Positions 20,849 through 33,760 of a stretch of 64,000 bases of DNA are shown one piece after another. The position numbers were made by a program, and so were the translations under genes. How positions within the stretch are numbered: position 1 is the stretch's first letter; each line of letters opens with the position of its first letter. Below the pieces are notes generated by a model. That model was not told where the DNA came from. It ran no database searches and saw only the letters and a list, made by a program, of their open reading frames with translations. The DNA is from Cheiracanthium punctorium (lineage: Eukaryota > Arthropoda > Arachnida > Araneae > Cheiracanthiidae), in the NCBI GenBank assembly GCA_038373885.1, contig JAWZYV010012272.1, positions 123,800 to 187,799 on the forward strand, in the 5' to 3' direction.

Positions 20849-22092
20849 TCTATATAAATAAAACAAGATGTAAACTGTCCGTTTGTCTGTCTGTCTGTGT
20901 CTCGCGTAGCTCCGAAACGGGTGATCGTAGACCTACCAAATTTTGTACGGAAATTCTCCAAGACGGGTCTCGACACACCTCGAAGCGATTTTTTCGAAAA
21001 TCGAATTATTTTAGGAGATATCAATAAAAAACGTGTCGCAAAATGATCATTTTTGTTCTTGCCATTTCGCAATTGTAACCCTGCAGTAGAAAGAGGGAGA
21101 GGTTAGCTATCTAGGTTGCCATGGTTGGCGAGTTTATTAAATGATTCAGATTCTTAAAGTAAAAATAAAAGAATAACGATTTTTTTTTACATTATTTGTA
21201 AGGTTATTTTTTAATTAAAACATCGTATGCATGTGAAATCAGAGCATGAATGAATTGTTTTAAAGCTAAAAGGATTTTAAAATTTTCCGGGACTAAAATG
21301 TGCAACATTTTAATTTGGCAACAAATAAAATGGTTCATATACGATTTTGAGGAGATGTGATTCTAGCGCCAAGCGCTATTTATCGTCTGCTTCTGCTACT
21401 TGAATTATGAATACACCTGAATGAGTTTTTAAACTTTATTTCAGTTCGAATTGTGCATTTTTCTGCACAGCTTTTCCCATCTATTTCTGATGTATTACAT
21501 CCAGAAAAAGGATAGAAATATCAATTTTAGTTGCGTTTAATCACACTCATGAATAAAGATATACTTTCCAACTTAATGGAATAAGGAAAGAAAATAAGGA
21601 AGACCCGTCGATTATAATACGCTTTTAATACATAGCGCTTTAGTGCGTATTTAAAATCTGAAAATGTTTCAGATTTTCTGAGTTTTTTTTTTTTTCCCTT
21701 TCCATTTTTGATAAAGGCCAATACATCCAGAAGCTCTTCAGAATTAATATAAGACGAAAATAATTTGTTCCTTTTTGCAGGTTTTTATCATTTTTAACCA
21801 TCTTATTTTTGTAATCAGGGGCTGCCCGACAATGTAAGCAACACATCTGGGCGCCGGCATCGAAGGGGCGTCATTTCGAACTCAAAAACTAAGTAGCATA
21901 AAAGGGGGCGTCTTTTTTACATTAGCAGGGACGATACTTACCGTAGGGCCGTCCATGTTTGTAACCATCTTAATTTTAAATTCCATTCAGAATCTGAGAG
22001 ATTTGAGTGCCAAGGATGCCGGTGAAGAACAGGAGTCTCTCCGAACAAGATTTATTAAGATGGCGAACCAACTGGTCGCCGGAGGCGGCTAG
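20849..22092 (+). mobile_element. Non-autonomous Helitron, second family
   Basis: The 5' end TCTATATAAATAAAACAAGA follows an A and leads into GTTTGTCTGTCTGTCTGTGT and CTCCGAAACGGGTGATCG, typical of Helitron 5' regions. The proposed 3' end is CTAG followed by T at 22089-22093, next to a small hairpin CGCC-GGA-GGCG; the hairpin is closer to CTAG than usual, so this end is less certain. The 3' two-thirds (21421-22090) is shared with the Helitron at 36308-38188. Confidence 0.6.
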
Positions 22093-22673
22093 TTGTAAAT
22101 AAAAGAGAATTCAGTAAGTAATTTTCAACTTGAACTAGTAATTTTGCTTTAGCTAATTATTTTTTAAATATTTTTCTTATAATAATTTACACTTACTCTC
22201 ACCTTTCTACAAGCCTAAAATTTAACAAAACAATATCAATAACTAGCTAAATAATCTTCTATAGACGACGAACTTACTATTTTTTAAAATCTAAGTAATT
22301 AATAAATAAAAATCGTTGTGTAACATATTAAAGAATATGCCTGTGGCATTTTAAGCTTAGATAATTAATGATGTAATTAACAATTTTTTTAATCAGGCTT
22401 TCATACTCTCATTTTAATTATTTTTTTTATGAAGCATAATTATTTTTCAGGCGTAAGTATTTGAAACAAAAGATATGAATTTCCGTTCATTAAAATACCT
22501 ATATACATTATGTTGGACAATAATGTCGTATTAAAAATAACATTTTAACATTAACTTATTATAACAAGCTTTAGAAATTTAGATAGTAAATTTTGCATTT
22601 TCTTTAAATTAAAAAAATATTCTGAATGCAAATTTCCACTCAACAAAAAGAGAAACAACTCTCTTTTCTTTTT

Positions 22674-23228
22674 AGATAATTACAAAAGAAAATCCGAAAA
22701 TCTATTGCTCCTACGTCATATCCTATCACAATATTTCTTGGAGGATTCGTTAAATCAACTGTCACGTCACTTCCGCTTAAGAGGAGTCTCGTTTTCTAAT
22801 CCCTAGCAACATATAATGGAATAGGATTAACATCGTATCCGGTTAGTTGTCCAAGAGATTATCACATTATTCTCAACTCTGGAATTAGACATGCCTCTGT
22901 GATTATCTGAAAGGAGGCAAGATTATGCCCCAAAACATATTAATGTAAAAATTGCATAAACATGTTTGCTCAAGAATTAAATCTATTTAATTTAGATCAT
23001 TCTCCCTCAACTGCTGTGTCTCTTATTACCAGATGAATAACTTTCAAACCTGAAAAACAATGGTTGTAATCTTAGAGAAATGTGTCAGCTGAGATAATGA
23101 GCAAATGGTGGGTGTTAATGTGAAAAGATTTACCAATACAAGAAACTAGATAGTTGCTTATACTGGTAAAGGAACAATGGATAGTACATAGGAGCAATGG
23201 ATTTTCGGATTTTCTTTTGTTATTATCG
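22674..23228. mobile_element. Candidate MITE, ~48-base inverted repeats
   Basis: GATAATTACAAAAGAAAATC at 22674 continues as CGAAAATCTATTGCTCCTA. It recurs inverted at 23179-23228 with only a few changes. The 455 bases between hold no gene. No target duplication was identified, so it may be only an inverted-repeat pair rather than a complete element. Confidence 0.5.
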
Positions 23229-23229
23229 C

Positions 23230-24100
23230 CAATCTCAGACTCAGTCAAACAACATAATTTAAGCATAATTCAGGGCAATATTAAAGGTGGGGGTGAGCCC
23301 AAAATCCCTCCGAAAATTTAAAGTATTTATTAAAAAACAGCTATTTTAAAACGATCATTTTAGATCTATTAAAATACTGGATTCCCCCCCCCCCACCCGA
23401 AATGGAAACTCATGTACGCTATTGGCTTCAATAGTGTGGATACAAAATGACATCACTGTTTCATCAACATCTATCTACAGTGAGAGAAAGAAGCGATCAG
23501 ATTGTGATAAAGAATTTTCATAATAAAGAATTTTAATAAATAGGAATAACTTTGGCCAAACTAAACTGCAAATCTCATAGCTCCGGTGAAATAGTTTTTT
23601 TGAACCCTTCGATGAACTTATAAAAATATTAACTTCCTTGTTATAAATTCTGCCATTTCATCTTCGGCAGATTGCTCTTGACTTGATGAAACACTAAGAA
23701 CTTGCACTATACGGTGATCCTTTCCTTTGATTCCTTTGCTTTTTCTACCTATATCTCATACCCAATACATACAAAAACCATTTCGAGCGACACGACCTAT
23801 GATGATCTGTTTTACACCAAAACGTTTACCGTTACACAGTGGCGGCATTTCCAAAAAACCTAGCCAAAATTAAATACGATAGATGTAACTTCCAGAAGAC
23901 AATTTCAGAATCGCCCAAAAGGAGGAGTTTTCTTCAAAGAGTCTTTATTACTACCATGAATTCATTACCGCAACTGACCACCATTTTGAAAAAATAAAAT
24001 AAAATTTCCGTTCCCCGCTCTGCCCTTTTGTCTGTTTTTCTATTATTCGCAATTAGAATTCGTATTCATTTGTTTCATAATAGCAGGTTTAGTAAATGCA
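23230..24100. other. No recognisable feature
   Basis: Non-coding DNA with a C-rich homopolymer tract at 23386-23395. No repeats or RNA-gene signatures were recognised. Confidence 0.4.
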
Positions 24101-24446
24101 AGGTGTATCACAATTCCCTCCCGGGTTTGGAAGGCTTATGGAAAAGATGCATATTATCAATACAGCAACAAAGTTGACTTTACTGGAGAAAGAAATGTTA
24201 CATTTTTATTCCACAACAGTCTAATATGTGACCCTTTCGCTACGGAGACGGAGTAATACAATTTTGTTGGGGGAGGGGGGGGGGTGATGGGAAGGACTGT
24301 TTGTCGGTGGGGGCGAAGAAATTGTCACATTTGTCAAACGAAACTTGTAATGTTTCTTTCCCAAGGAAAGTCTACTTTGTTGCTGTATTGGTAATGTAAT
24401 ATTTTTATAAGCCTTCGAAACCTGGGAGAGAATTGTGACACAACCT
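24101..24446. mobile_element. MITE with ~110-base inverted repeats
   Basis: The left arm has TCACAATTCCCTCCCGGGTT, GAAGGCTTAT, CAATACAGCAACAAAGT and GAAAGAAA. All reappear inverted in the right arm (24330-24446). The centre is a G-rich stretch (GGGGGAGGGGG near 24271). Non-coding; target duplication not determined. Confidence 0.7.
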
Positions 24447-24689
24447 CGACATGTTAAGTGCGCGGAGGGAGGAATTTGACTTTAGAACTTGAAACCTTAT
24501 ATCTAAGCCTATTAACCTGAATGGGTTTCTTAAATATTTCTAAATTACATTGCCATTTTCATTCATTCACATGAAAATGACGTCAATCTCTCTTGAATTT
24601 TAAAAGTAATAAATAAATAAATCTAACTTTGTTAACTATGCTCACTAACTGAAACCGTTCGGAAAGTGCCATCTGTCGGCGGCTATGTA

Positions 24690-24920
24690 AGATAAAAACT
24701 TACTTGGAACTTTTTAATATTTTTTGGGGTGGTAAAAGGAAGAGTTTTTTTTTTATATTATAGGAACAGTGTTTATTTTTCGCTCGATAAAAAGTAAAAT
24801 ATTGCTCAATCCAGGACTTTAACTGTATTATTCCAAATCTCATCCAAATTCGTTTAACCGTTTCAGTGTGAAAGAGTAACTAACATACATACAAACATTG
24901 GCATTTATATATTAGTATGA
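24690..24920 (-). mobile_element. Helitron 5' fragment, family of 36308
   Basis: Read on the minus strand it begins TCATACTAATATATAAATGC, then CAATGTTTGTATGTATGTTA, GATTTGGATGARATTTGGAA, CAGTTAAAGTCC, and AACACTGTTCCTATAATATA. All match the 5' end of the Helitron at 36308-38188. No CTAG terminus was found downstream, so the copy appears truncated. Confidence 0.6.
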
Positions 24921-24954
24921 AGTATGATTAATCCCTTTATGGCCTGGGATTTAA

Positions 24955-25456
24955 CCCTTTATCTACTGACAGTACTTAAAAGTACCGTTATAATGTTATG
25001 AAAATTGTTTTAAAAAACCTATTCATTGTAACCATTCCTTTGCAAAATCACTACCAAATACTTCATTTAATAAGCTTACATCACGGTTGCATGGTCTAAC
25101 AGTGTAGATTGCTTAAATAGACAGCTTTCCGCTCCCTTTCTAATCATATCATGTCCCATCCTCCCAAAAAAAGAGCATTAGTGAATTTTCAGACGTCTGT
25201 TTTAAAATTAAAGGATCATATTTTCTAAAAGTTTGTTAATCAAAGTATTACTTGACTCCTTCAGATTGGTTGGTCCTATACTCTTTTGAAAAAAAAAATC
25301 GCTGAATGATTAAAAAACCAGCCATCACCGGTATAGCTTATTAATATTTTCGTAATTTTCTATCAGCATTGATCATTCATTGCCGAACTATAACAAGAGA
25401 AAACAAATAGATTCAAGTTGATATTCTTCGTAATTCTTAATTCAGTAGATAAAGGG
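24955..25456. mobile_element. piggyBac-like MITE with TTAA target duplication
   Basis: TTAA lies directly outside both ends (24951-24954 and 25457-25460). The termini are CCCTTTATCTACTGA and its exact reverse complement, TCAGTAGATAAAGGG. A TTAA duplication with CCC-starting repeats is the hallmark of piggyBac elements. It is 502 bases with no transposase, so non-autonomous. TTAATCCCTTTATGG at 24928 and GTTAAAGGG at 25674 are partial look-alikes nearby. Confidence 0.85.
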
Positions 25457-25460
25457 TTAA

Positions 25461-27428
25461 AGCGCAAGTATTTTCAGATCGATATATAAGAACGACTGAA
25501 TACACTGCTAAACGCGGAAAAAGTTCGGCCATTGCCATCGTTCAGTAGATGACAGTACTGATAAAATAATTCTAGTATTTTACAGAAATCAAAACTTGGA
25601 AAATTGAACATTTTTTTGTTACCAGCATTCAAAACGTCTAAGCTTTGTGTTCTCACAACGAAGACAGCACGCGTTAAAGGGTAAACCTGTTTATTTTTAT
25701 ACTCAGAATGACTGGTAAAACGGCAAATACATAACGGCATTGATCGTTCTACAGGTGGTGGTTAGAAGAAAAATCTTTAATTGCTTTCGAATGTCACAAT
25801 TTAAAAATTGCTCAATTTCAAAAACGTACAGTTACATTTAATATAATTTGCATGGTGTAAAATGCAAGAATCAAGTGATGCAAGTGATGCTATGTTCGTT
25901 CATGCAGCTTTTTTATAATAGGCGTACATTTAGTTAACTTCTCATACATACAAATGCGCATTTTCCCTCGTCTAAAGAACTAATTCAAATAAAAGAAATA
26001 AACAAACATAAACTTTATGTTTATTAGCTACGTTAAAAGAGTTTCTGTTTATACATATGGACAGCACTGTGAGTTATTGCATTTTATTTGCATATGTAGA
26101 CAGCTCTTTGTGATCCTTATATATAAATGTATATGCATATAATATGTACATACGGTTAACTGATATGTGGATCCATATGTTGTTAACGTTTTTAAATCGG
26201 TTACTTTAATGTAAACAAAACTGGTTTTAAAAACAGAACTGCAGAATCATTTATAAACATAATTTTCTAGCATTTCTTGGGAAAAAATACTCATTGATTT
26301 ACAGTCGTAAAGGAAATGTACAATATTTTTTGAAAAACAAATGTTTTTCCAAAAATCACGTAATTCCATGGACAGTTAATTTCAAATGCATTAAGTTTCC
26401 ATCAGAACGCTATTTAAATGTTGCGAAACAATAAATAATAGTTTTATTTTTCTCAGTTTTTCAAGGGAAGAGATGTTCCGTTCGCGAACAACATAAAAAA
26501 ATATCAAGTTTTTGAGCTTCGTTTTGCCATATGTTCTTCAGTTTTAAACATTTTCTATTTTACTATTCTTACATTTGATTTGATGATTAATGTGATCCGT
26601 TATTGCTTCTTCCACGCCATTATACAAATTCTTACTTCAAGTGTTCGACTTTGTCATCTTCGAAATGAAAATTCTTGAAGCTGTTAGCCGAAATTACTTT
26701 TCTTAAAACGAATAAAGGAGATTTATAATGTAAATTGCTAATAATATTCCCTAAAAAGGATTCGTCTTTTTTAATAGCATAACACATGTGATCACTTTTA
26801 ACGTATTTTGTCACCCGTGATCAATACTGACACCTAACTCAGAAATGAAATTGCAAAATCTAAAATTATTCAAATCTAAATTTTCTTTTAATAAATTTCG
26901 CAGACATTGATTTATAGATAAGATGACAAATGGCACTAAGATTTTTGATTTGGGAGTGATTTCCATGACACGTAGACGTTTTTTCGTGATCGAAAGAGCT
27001 AACAAAAAAAAAAAAAAATCTAAATAATGAATCTTAGGGTATCAAGATCTGTGTTGTTTCTATTACAATTCTGTAAGAAAGACTAATTGAAAGAGAGAAC
27101 TTAATAAATACTCATATTATGAACACTACTTCGGCAGCATTCCAAAATCTCTGTGTTGGCGTCAGTCAACCAATCAACTGATTTATTAAGAAGTAGAAAG
27201 CATTGTTTTTGCTCCTGCAGTTACAATCAGGAATACAGACTGGGGATCAAATCCGTGATCAAAAACCATTGCGAACGCACCGTGTACATTAAATTAGTGG
27301 GGAAGTGTATCCTTTCGCTGGATATCTAGTAGGTAGGAGAGAAGGTCTGATCATGGTATAACCTACTTTAGGTTACTTTATAAATTGTGGGGACAGAAAA
27401 TTCCCATACTTTGGATGACACCAAAGTC
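25461..27428. other. No recognisable gene
   Basis: AT-rich sequence without convincing coding frames, tRNA-like promoters or paired termini. It contains a few CATATG-rich patches near 26050-26180 and an A-run at 27003-27017. Confidence 0.4.
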
Positions 27429-27477
27429 TAACGTTCATACGAAAAAAACACTCAAAATACTGGTGCTAAAATATAAA

Positions 27478-27597
27478 ATAAATAAAAACTTTGTGAAAAA
27501 AGCACACATAAAATGTTACTTTTAAGAAGTATACTTCTTAAAGTACTTCTTAAAAGTAACATTTTCTGTGTGCTTTTTTCACAAAGTTTTTATTTAT
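27478..27597. repeat. Near-perfect 120-base palindrome
   Basis: The left arm ATAAATAAAAACTTTGTGAA continues AAAAGCACACATAAAATGTT and so on, and recurs inverted on the right with about one mismatch in 50 (ACAT against ACAG). The centre is itself repetitive (AAGAAGTATACTTCTT). TAACGTTCATA occurs directly on both sides (27429-27439 and 27600-27610), so the palindrome may sit in a small inserted element with an 11-base direct repeat. Confidence 0.75.
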
Positions 27598-27610
27598 CAT
27601 AACGTTCATA

Positions 27611-29487
27611 TTTTTAAAAGCAGACTACCAAAGCTTTCAGTCTCTCTGAAAGTGTCACATACAACACAATGGCTTTCGAGTCGTGCAATCCTCAGTAGTT
27701 TAATCTTTATCTAAACTAGCCTAATATTATTTTGTTATCGGATTCATCCTGCTAACATCAGCGGTGCGTAGGTAAGCTAACTCGATAACTGGGATCCACT
27801 TTGTGTATGACATTAACAGAAATTTGCTTATTTCTAGTAAAAGTAATACCTGTGACGGTTGATATGTTCGGCAATGGGCTTTCTGACATAGGGTGGCTCT
27901 AAAAACTCAGAAAAACACTTTTATGCTTTCTTTGAACAGCTACACGGCAGTTGTTGGTCCATTGAAATACTGCGTATATTTATTGGTCTCGTGAGAAACT
28001 CAATCTTCAAGCACGATAATCTTAAAGAACTATTCCAAGCTAACTGACAACATAAAAATTATGACCTTCTTACTTTGATGGTGATGCGAATTTTACATCA
28101 GACATTATTAACTTAAGTTGACATTTGATGATGCGATATGCTAAATTCGTGCATAATAATAGCTTCAAAGGGTTTACTAAATATCTACCCAATATTTAGT
28201 AAACATTTTGCAGTTGAAAATTGCCAAAAATCGCTAAAAATCGAGGAAAAGGTGAATTTTTAGAATTTTTTAGTCTACTAAACTTGAAAATCAGATGAAC
28301 TTTTCTATCTCGTTTTACACTTATGTACAGAATTTCATGTACAAAATTCTGGATCGATCGAACAGTGTGTATCTACTACAGTAATTAATGTAAAAGGTTT
28401 TGTTTTGGAGTGGTACAATCCGGATTCATCACATCTTTTGGCTTTTATTTATAGGCATGCTACCTCCAATAAAGTATTTTAGTTTTAAATTTTAATAAAT
28501 TCATAATAAATTTCATACAAAGCAAAATATTTTATGTCATTCCAATATTTTTTCTCTTACTGCACCATCAAGTAGTTTCAATACCATTAAATGCGTATAT
28601 AGATTTTTAAAAGAAAATATTGGTTTTATAAATGATAAAAATTATCTCTCTTTAAAAAATAAAAATGCGTAACTTTAATATAAAACTCTTTCAATTGATC
28701 AACAGAATTCCTTATATTTTTGAATAAAAGCTATATATAATGACAGGTTCTTTTGATTATAAGCCTATAGAGAAATCGAGCCTTTAGGGACAGAAAATAC
28801 TTCTACAAACGCAGAGAGTACTATTTATTAAAGTAAGCTATCGTAGATATTAAAAGTAATATAATAAATTCTTCTAATACTCAAGTGAAATATTGAACGT
28901 GAACCTTCAGAAAGCGTCTTCACTAGTTTATTTTTTCGTATTAGATATCGCAATACATATTCACATTTTCTGCTGATAATATGCGTTTCACTTCAACTTA
29001 AGTTTATTGTTTTTCCTATCTTTATTTAAAAGAGAAAAAAAAAACGGATTTATTTTGCATTGTTACGCAAAAATTTAAAGACAGAAAAAATAGTTTTTTT
29101 CCATCTTTAGACTGCAATGAATTAAAATAATATGCTTTAATTTTTTTATAGTACAAATATTTCTAATATGTAAAAATGTCTAAAATGTTCGTCTTGTTTG
29201 TTTTATTTATATAATCACCAAAAGCATTATTCCGTAATTTCTTATTTTCCATTATTTTAGTATAAAAAAATCTTTTTTTGATTTCCTTGTACATAGTATA
29301 ATGGAAATATGTGATTGCGAAAAATGTCGGTAGCCAGATTTTGACGAACAAACCGATTTTGACTACCTCTAAATTTACTTTTAAGAATTTTTGCGATGCA
29401 TCCCATTGTACGCATGTATACATGTTCATATAAATGCATCTACAACAAACACATTTGGACCGACCGCAATTTTCATTGATGTATGTA
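27611..29487. other. No recognisable gene
   Basis: AT-rich DNA. Open frames on the minus strand near 29163-29439 are low-complexity and overlap each other in two frames, with no domain recognised. No repeats were paired here. Confidence 0.4.
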
Positions 29488-30424
29488 CAGATGCGGGAAA
29501 AAAAGGCCCACTTGTACTTTTTTAGGCCGTCGTTCGTTGTACAGCCAAGTTACAGATACCAATCGTTTACGATTGAAGTACACTTTAATTTGAAATTCAT
29601 AAAAATTGCATAAGGGGCCATCTACATATTAAAATTCCCATCAACTTTTTTTTTCTCAATAGCAACTCCTAGATTCCACTTCATATTTCAAAAATTTAGC
29701 TCATTTTAACTCCCGATACCAATTTTCAATAAATTTGGCCAGAAAATGAGTGAGTTATGAGCACCCAAAATCCCCCTCCCCCTATGTTAAAATATTTTTT
29801 CATATTTTAATCCATATCTCATATAATATTCATAATATTCATATACTCGTAATAAAAAGCTGAAATTTATTCGTACTATTAGAACTAAACTACCCAAACA
29901 TAATTCACTATTATTATGATGTTTTAATAAAATATTAATATGAATTATGAATTATTAAATTAATATTCAAAAAATATTATGAATAGCGACCTAGCCAAAT
30001 TTCGATGGAAATAGATGCAGAAAGTAATATTACATGGCTTTGCAAAATTTCAATTTTTTACGTTCAGTAGTTTAATTTATATTAAATAAAATGTGTTATT
30101 TTCATGAGTTAAGTGACCATATATAAATTTATGAAGTAACAATTTTTTTAAAACTGCTTAAAATAAGCGTAAATTAGGTTTCTTTTGTGCAAAAACACAG
30201 TAAAAGATAGCAGTATTAAAAAAATAAAATTTTGAAGCAATTAAATTAGAGTTTGTGCAGTTTGATGGTGATTCTATAAAGCGTCTATTGTTGCGTCCGC
30301 TACCATATCCCCCAAGTAAAATATTTTCCAGGTATAGAATTAGATGAAGTAGATGTATATGTCATCTAATGCAGCATCCTATTTCTGGAAAACTGACATC
30401 CTCAACATTCCAGGCATAAATTTG

Positions 30425-30552
30425 ACCTTTTTACTTCCCGAACATGTATATGTAAGGAAAGTATTGTAATCATGAAAAAATTCGTCTTCGAGATTTTGGT
30501 GTATTTGCACGTTTTGATGCCTTCTGAATTCATTTATGCTATTTTTACGAGA

Positions 30553-30589
<37 letters not shown>

Positions 30590-31075
30590 CTGCATGTGAG
30601 TGAAGACGATAACTCCTAAACGGGGCAGCCGAATGAGCTCAAACTGGGTATACAAATCACTCGCAACACCGGTATTGATTTTGGTGTGTATAGGACTTAT
30701 AGTTTTTCTACAGGGCTACGACAAAGATTTCTTTTACATTATGGCCTATGGGGAAAAGTCTTGAAAGTGCGCTAGCGTTTAAACGGTACATTCGATTGAG
30801 CTCAAATTGGGTATATATGTTATAAACCATCATCGTAAAACCGGTATTGATTTTGATGTGTATACGACTAATAGTTTTTCTACAGGGCTACGACAAAGAT
30901 TTCTTTTACATTATGGCATATGGGGAGAAATTCTTGAAAAAGAGTTTAAACGGAGCATTCGATTGAGCTTCAATTTGGCATATATGATTGAATTAATTAT
31001 TCATCGATTAAAATTTATTTAAATGCTTGAAAATGATCTTAATCGTAAGTGTTCGGAAAGTGATTTTTAATATTG
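30425..31075 (+). repeat. Dispersed repeat R, copy 2, with internal duplication
   Basis: It runs from ACTTCCCGAACATGTATATG to TAAGTGTTCGGAAAGTGATT. The block CCGGTATTGATTTTG, then TTTTTCTACAGGGCTACGAC and TTCTTTTACATTATGGC, occurs twice in tandem (about 30670-30790 and 30841-30960). It lies inside the long-TIR element and is therefore younger than it. No coding capacity apparent. Confidence 0.65.
30557..30587 (+). repeat. (TG)n microsatellite
   Basis: About 15 uninterrupted TG units. The same position in R copy 3 (near 33890) has a short TATGTGTG run, so the microsatellite grew inside copy 2 of the repeat. Confidence 0.9.
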
Positions 31076-32199
31076 GAAACATTAGGTCTTTGGACTTCCC
31101 CATATTTTATTAAATATTCAAAAAACTTTCAAAATCACGTTTTTTTATCTAAATTTTCATCTGACAATAAATTAAAATAGCTCCAAAAGTTAAGAATATT
31201 GCACATAGCAGACGATAATATTAAATGAAGAAAGTGAAATAACAAACACTTGGATAATATTGGCTCAGCAAAAAAGTATTTGCGTTTTTTTACATGAAAT
31301 TCAAACAAATAAAATTTCAATCATGAAACCATTATACTAGTTCAACGGTAGCTGAGTAACATTCATGCTTGCAGTCAGAAGAGCAGAGAACAGCCTCTCA
31401 CTCCTGCCAACTTTGCACCTGTCTAAGAGAACCATTAAGAAGAATACTCAATAACAATTTCAAAATTAGAAAGATTTTCAAAATCGTGAGCAATCGTTTT
31501 GAATCTTCCCTTTAAACATGTGTACAAACCAAAGAAGTTATGAACTCACGGGTCATTTGGACCTCTGACTAAACATTCTACTTTCTACCCTTGATATTCT
31601 CAGTACAAAAAACTTACAATATTTTCCTTGAAAATAATATTTATTTCGTTTATCTCTCTCGAGTGAAATGAATGAAAGATGAAAAGTTCGGAACCTACAA
31701 ATAGCGCTTTTCAGTTTGCAGAAAGTCCCTTAAAAACGCGCAAAAAAATAATTCGCAATATCTCCGGAAATTATCGTAGAAAATTAGTGAAAATTAATAT
31801 TTAGGGTAATTTGAAGGTTTTCTTTCGTTTAAGAAAGGCAAAATACGGTGTTGCCATTGAGAAAAACGAAGTTGATGCAGAATTAAATATGAAGACGGCC
31901 CCTTATTCGAATTAAATTAATAGTAAATTAAAGTATGCGTTATTTGCAAACGAATGGTATATTACTTTGCTGTACGACGAACGACGGCGAAATAAAGAGC
32001 AAGTGGGCCTGTTTTATCCGCAGCTGTACATTTGTATGTAACTCGCAAATCTCAAAACATTATATAGTGAAAAAACATTATATTTATGATTGTTGTAACA
32101 TCTAGTTGTGCACCTCCCCTTTCGGTGATATATGTGGTTAAGGTTTACAAAATGAATCTCTTCATCGAAAATAGTGTCTTCATCACTTTTAGTTCTTCT

Positions 32200-32420
32200 G
32201 CTGGAACACTCAAAAATATTTCAGCATATTACAGTCAATGGCAGTTTTAGAGACATTCATCCATTTTAAGCCATCTCGCCATTTGTCATCGACCTTGGTG
32301 AGTTTCGTCGAAATATCTCCAAATTTGGCGCAGAAACTAAATTCGTATTTCGCATAACTATAGAACTTTTAACCGTAGAATGTTGAATTTTTTTTTTTAA
32401 CTTAGCACCCGGGTGATTGT
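32200..32420. repeat. Remnant related to the MITE at 14518
   Basis: CCAAATTTGGCGC, CGTATTTCGCATAACTATAG and AACTTTTAACCGTAGAATG match, with changes, the interior of the MITE at 14518-14941. Its inverted ends are not visible here. Confidence 0.4.
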
Positions 32421-32649
32421 AAGTATGGATACACTGGCTGTCAACGGATGAAAATCACGAAAATCGAAAATTTAACAAACGCCATTTGACAAGTTATCTA
32501 CCATATAGCCAAGTGATTGGATTCAATACCTGTTTTAATGTTGTACAATACAAGCAAACGGAAGACATTACTTATAAGAAGTGTAACAGGCCGCTAACTG
32601 TGCATCTCTTTTTTTGGTTAGAAATGAATTTTTGAGCCTAAAAGCCTTA

Positions 32650-32885
32650 GCATGCACACTTGCATTCATGCCACCCAGGTGTAGTAGCCTCGTGTCGGAG
32701 TTCGAATCTCGGATTGGACTTGGGTGTTAACTTATTCACATTCATAAGGTGTAACCCGCATAATGAAACTGACTGCCAATAATTTGGGAATTAGTTGTGG
32801 ATAAGCAAGCTTGATAAGCAAGTTTTTTTCGGCCGACTTTGTGAAGACAGTGATTGCTTAGGGTTGGGAAATTAAACATAATTTG
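32650..32885 (+). repeat. Degenerate tRNA-derived SINE
   Basis: A B-box-like GAGTTCGAATCTC lies downstream of an eroded A-box region (CCCAGGTGTAGTAGCC). It is followed by a SINE-like body with GGTGTAACCCGCATAATGAA and a tail ending GGGAAATTAAACAT. Only the B box is convincing. Confidence 0.45.
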
Positions 32886-32936
32886 GAGATGACGCCTTAT
32901 ATCTTTAAGATGTTAAAAATAAATACTTACATACAT

Positions 32937-33760
32937 CTATTATATAAATGTGAAAGTTTGTTTGTTTGATTGTTTGAATGAGAACTCCTTCCACACCGTT
33001 CGACCGATCGCCTTGAAATTTTGCACATACACGTAAAACGACATAGAATAGTTCACAATCAACTTTAAAATTCTAAAAACTCCATCGTTCAACGATTTCT
33101 TTAGATTTTTTGATAATTTTCACATTCAGAAAGCTTTCCCAATTTCTGATTGTCTAAAGTAGTGATCATATGATACACCATCTATATGCTGGTGATAGAC
33201 ATTACTTGTAATCAAAATGGTACATCATAAAAGGGATGACGTCATTTTGATGTCATGAGTTTAAAAATGCATTAGAAATTTTAATATTGTGTAAAAAAAA
33301 ATAATGTGACATACAATGTATACTGATGACAAACGTTACATACCATCTATATGCTGGCGATTGACTTAACTGAAAACAAAGTGGCATACCATAAATGAAA
33401 TGAGGTCGTTTTAATGTCATGAGTTTAAAAATGCATTAGAAATCCCAATTAGGTTACCAAACTTTGACAAAATATTACACCTCGAGAGAAATAATAAACT
33501 CTTAGATTATAATATTCTGTAGAAAAATAAAATACCGTGAGTTTTCTTTCACTAATTTATGTTAGACATCGCAAGTGAGAATGAAGCCATTTTTGCGTCA
33601 TGAATTTAAAAAGGAGTTAGAAATCTAATTAGGTTAAAAGGCTTTGAAGTAAAAATTTATCATTATAAAAATTCAAAAATATTTTGTTCAATGTATGAGC
33701 TACCGACACTTGGCAAATTTTTGAACACTATGATTTTTCGGCAAACATAATAACGAAAGG
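32937..33760 (+). mobile_element. Helitron-like element, 5' end only
   Basis: TCTATTATATAAATGTGAAA follows an A and leads into GTTTGTTTGTTTGATTG and ACCGTTCGACCGATCGCC, a layout seen in arthropod Helitron 5' ends. Inside, a ~167-base unit is duplicated (CCATCTATATGCTGG at 33179 and 33346, each followed by ATGTCATGAGTTTAAAAATG). No CTAG-type 3' end was found before repeat R begins at 33772, so the right limit is approximate. Confidence 0.45.

Larger units (their letters stand above)
29488..32026. mobile_element. 2.5 kb Tc1/mariner-like element with ~180-base TIRs
   Basis: The left end CAGATGCGGGAAAAAAAGGC matches the complement of the right end (CAGCTGCGGATAAAACAGGC). Similarity continues through CCGTCGTTCGT, CAATCGTTTACG, AAGGGGCCATCT and CATCAACTT. 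TA abuts both ends. No transposase frame is recognisable inside, so it is non-autonomous or a relic. A copy of repeat R is nested at about 30425-31075. Confidence 0.75.
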
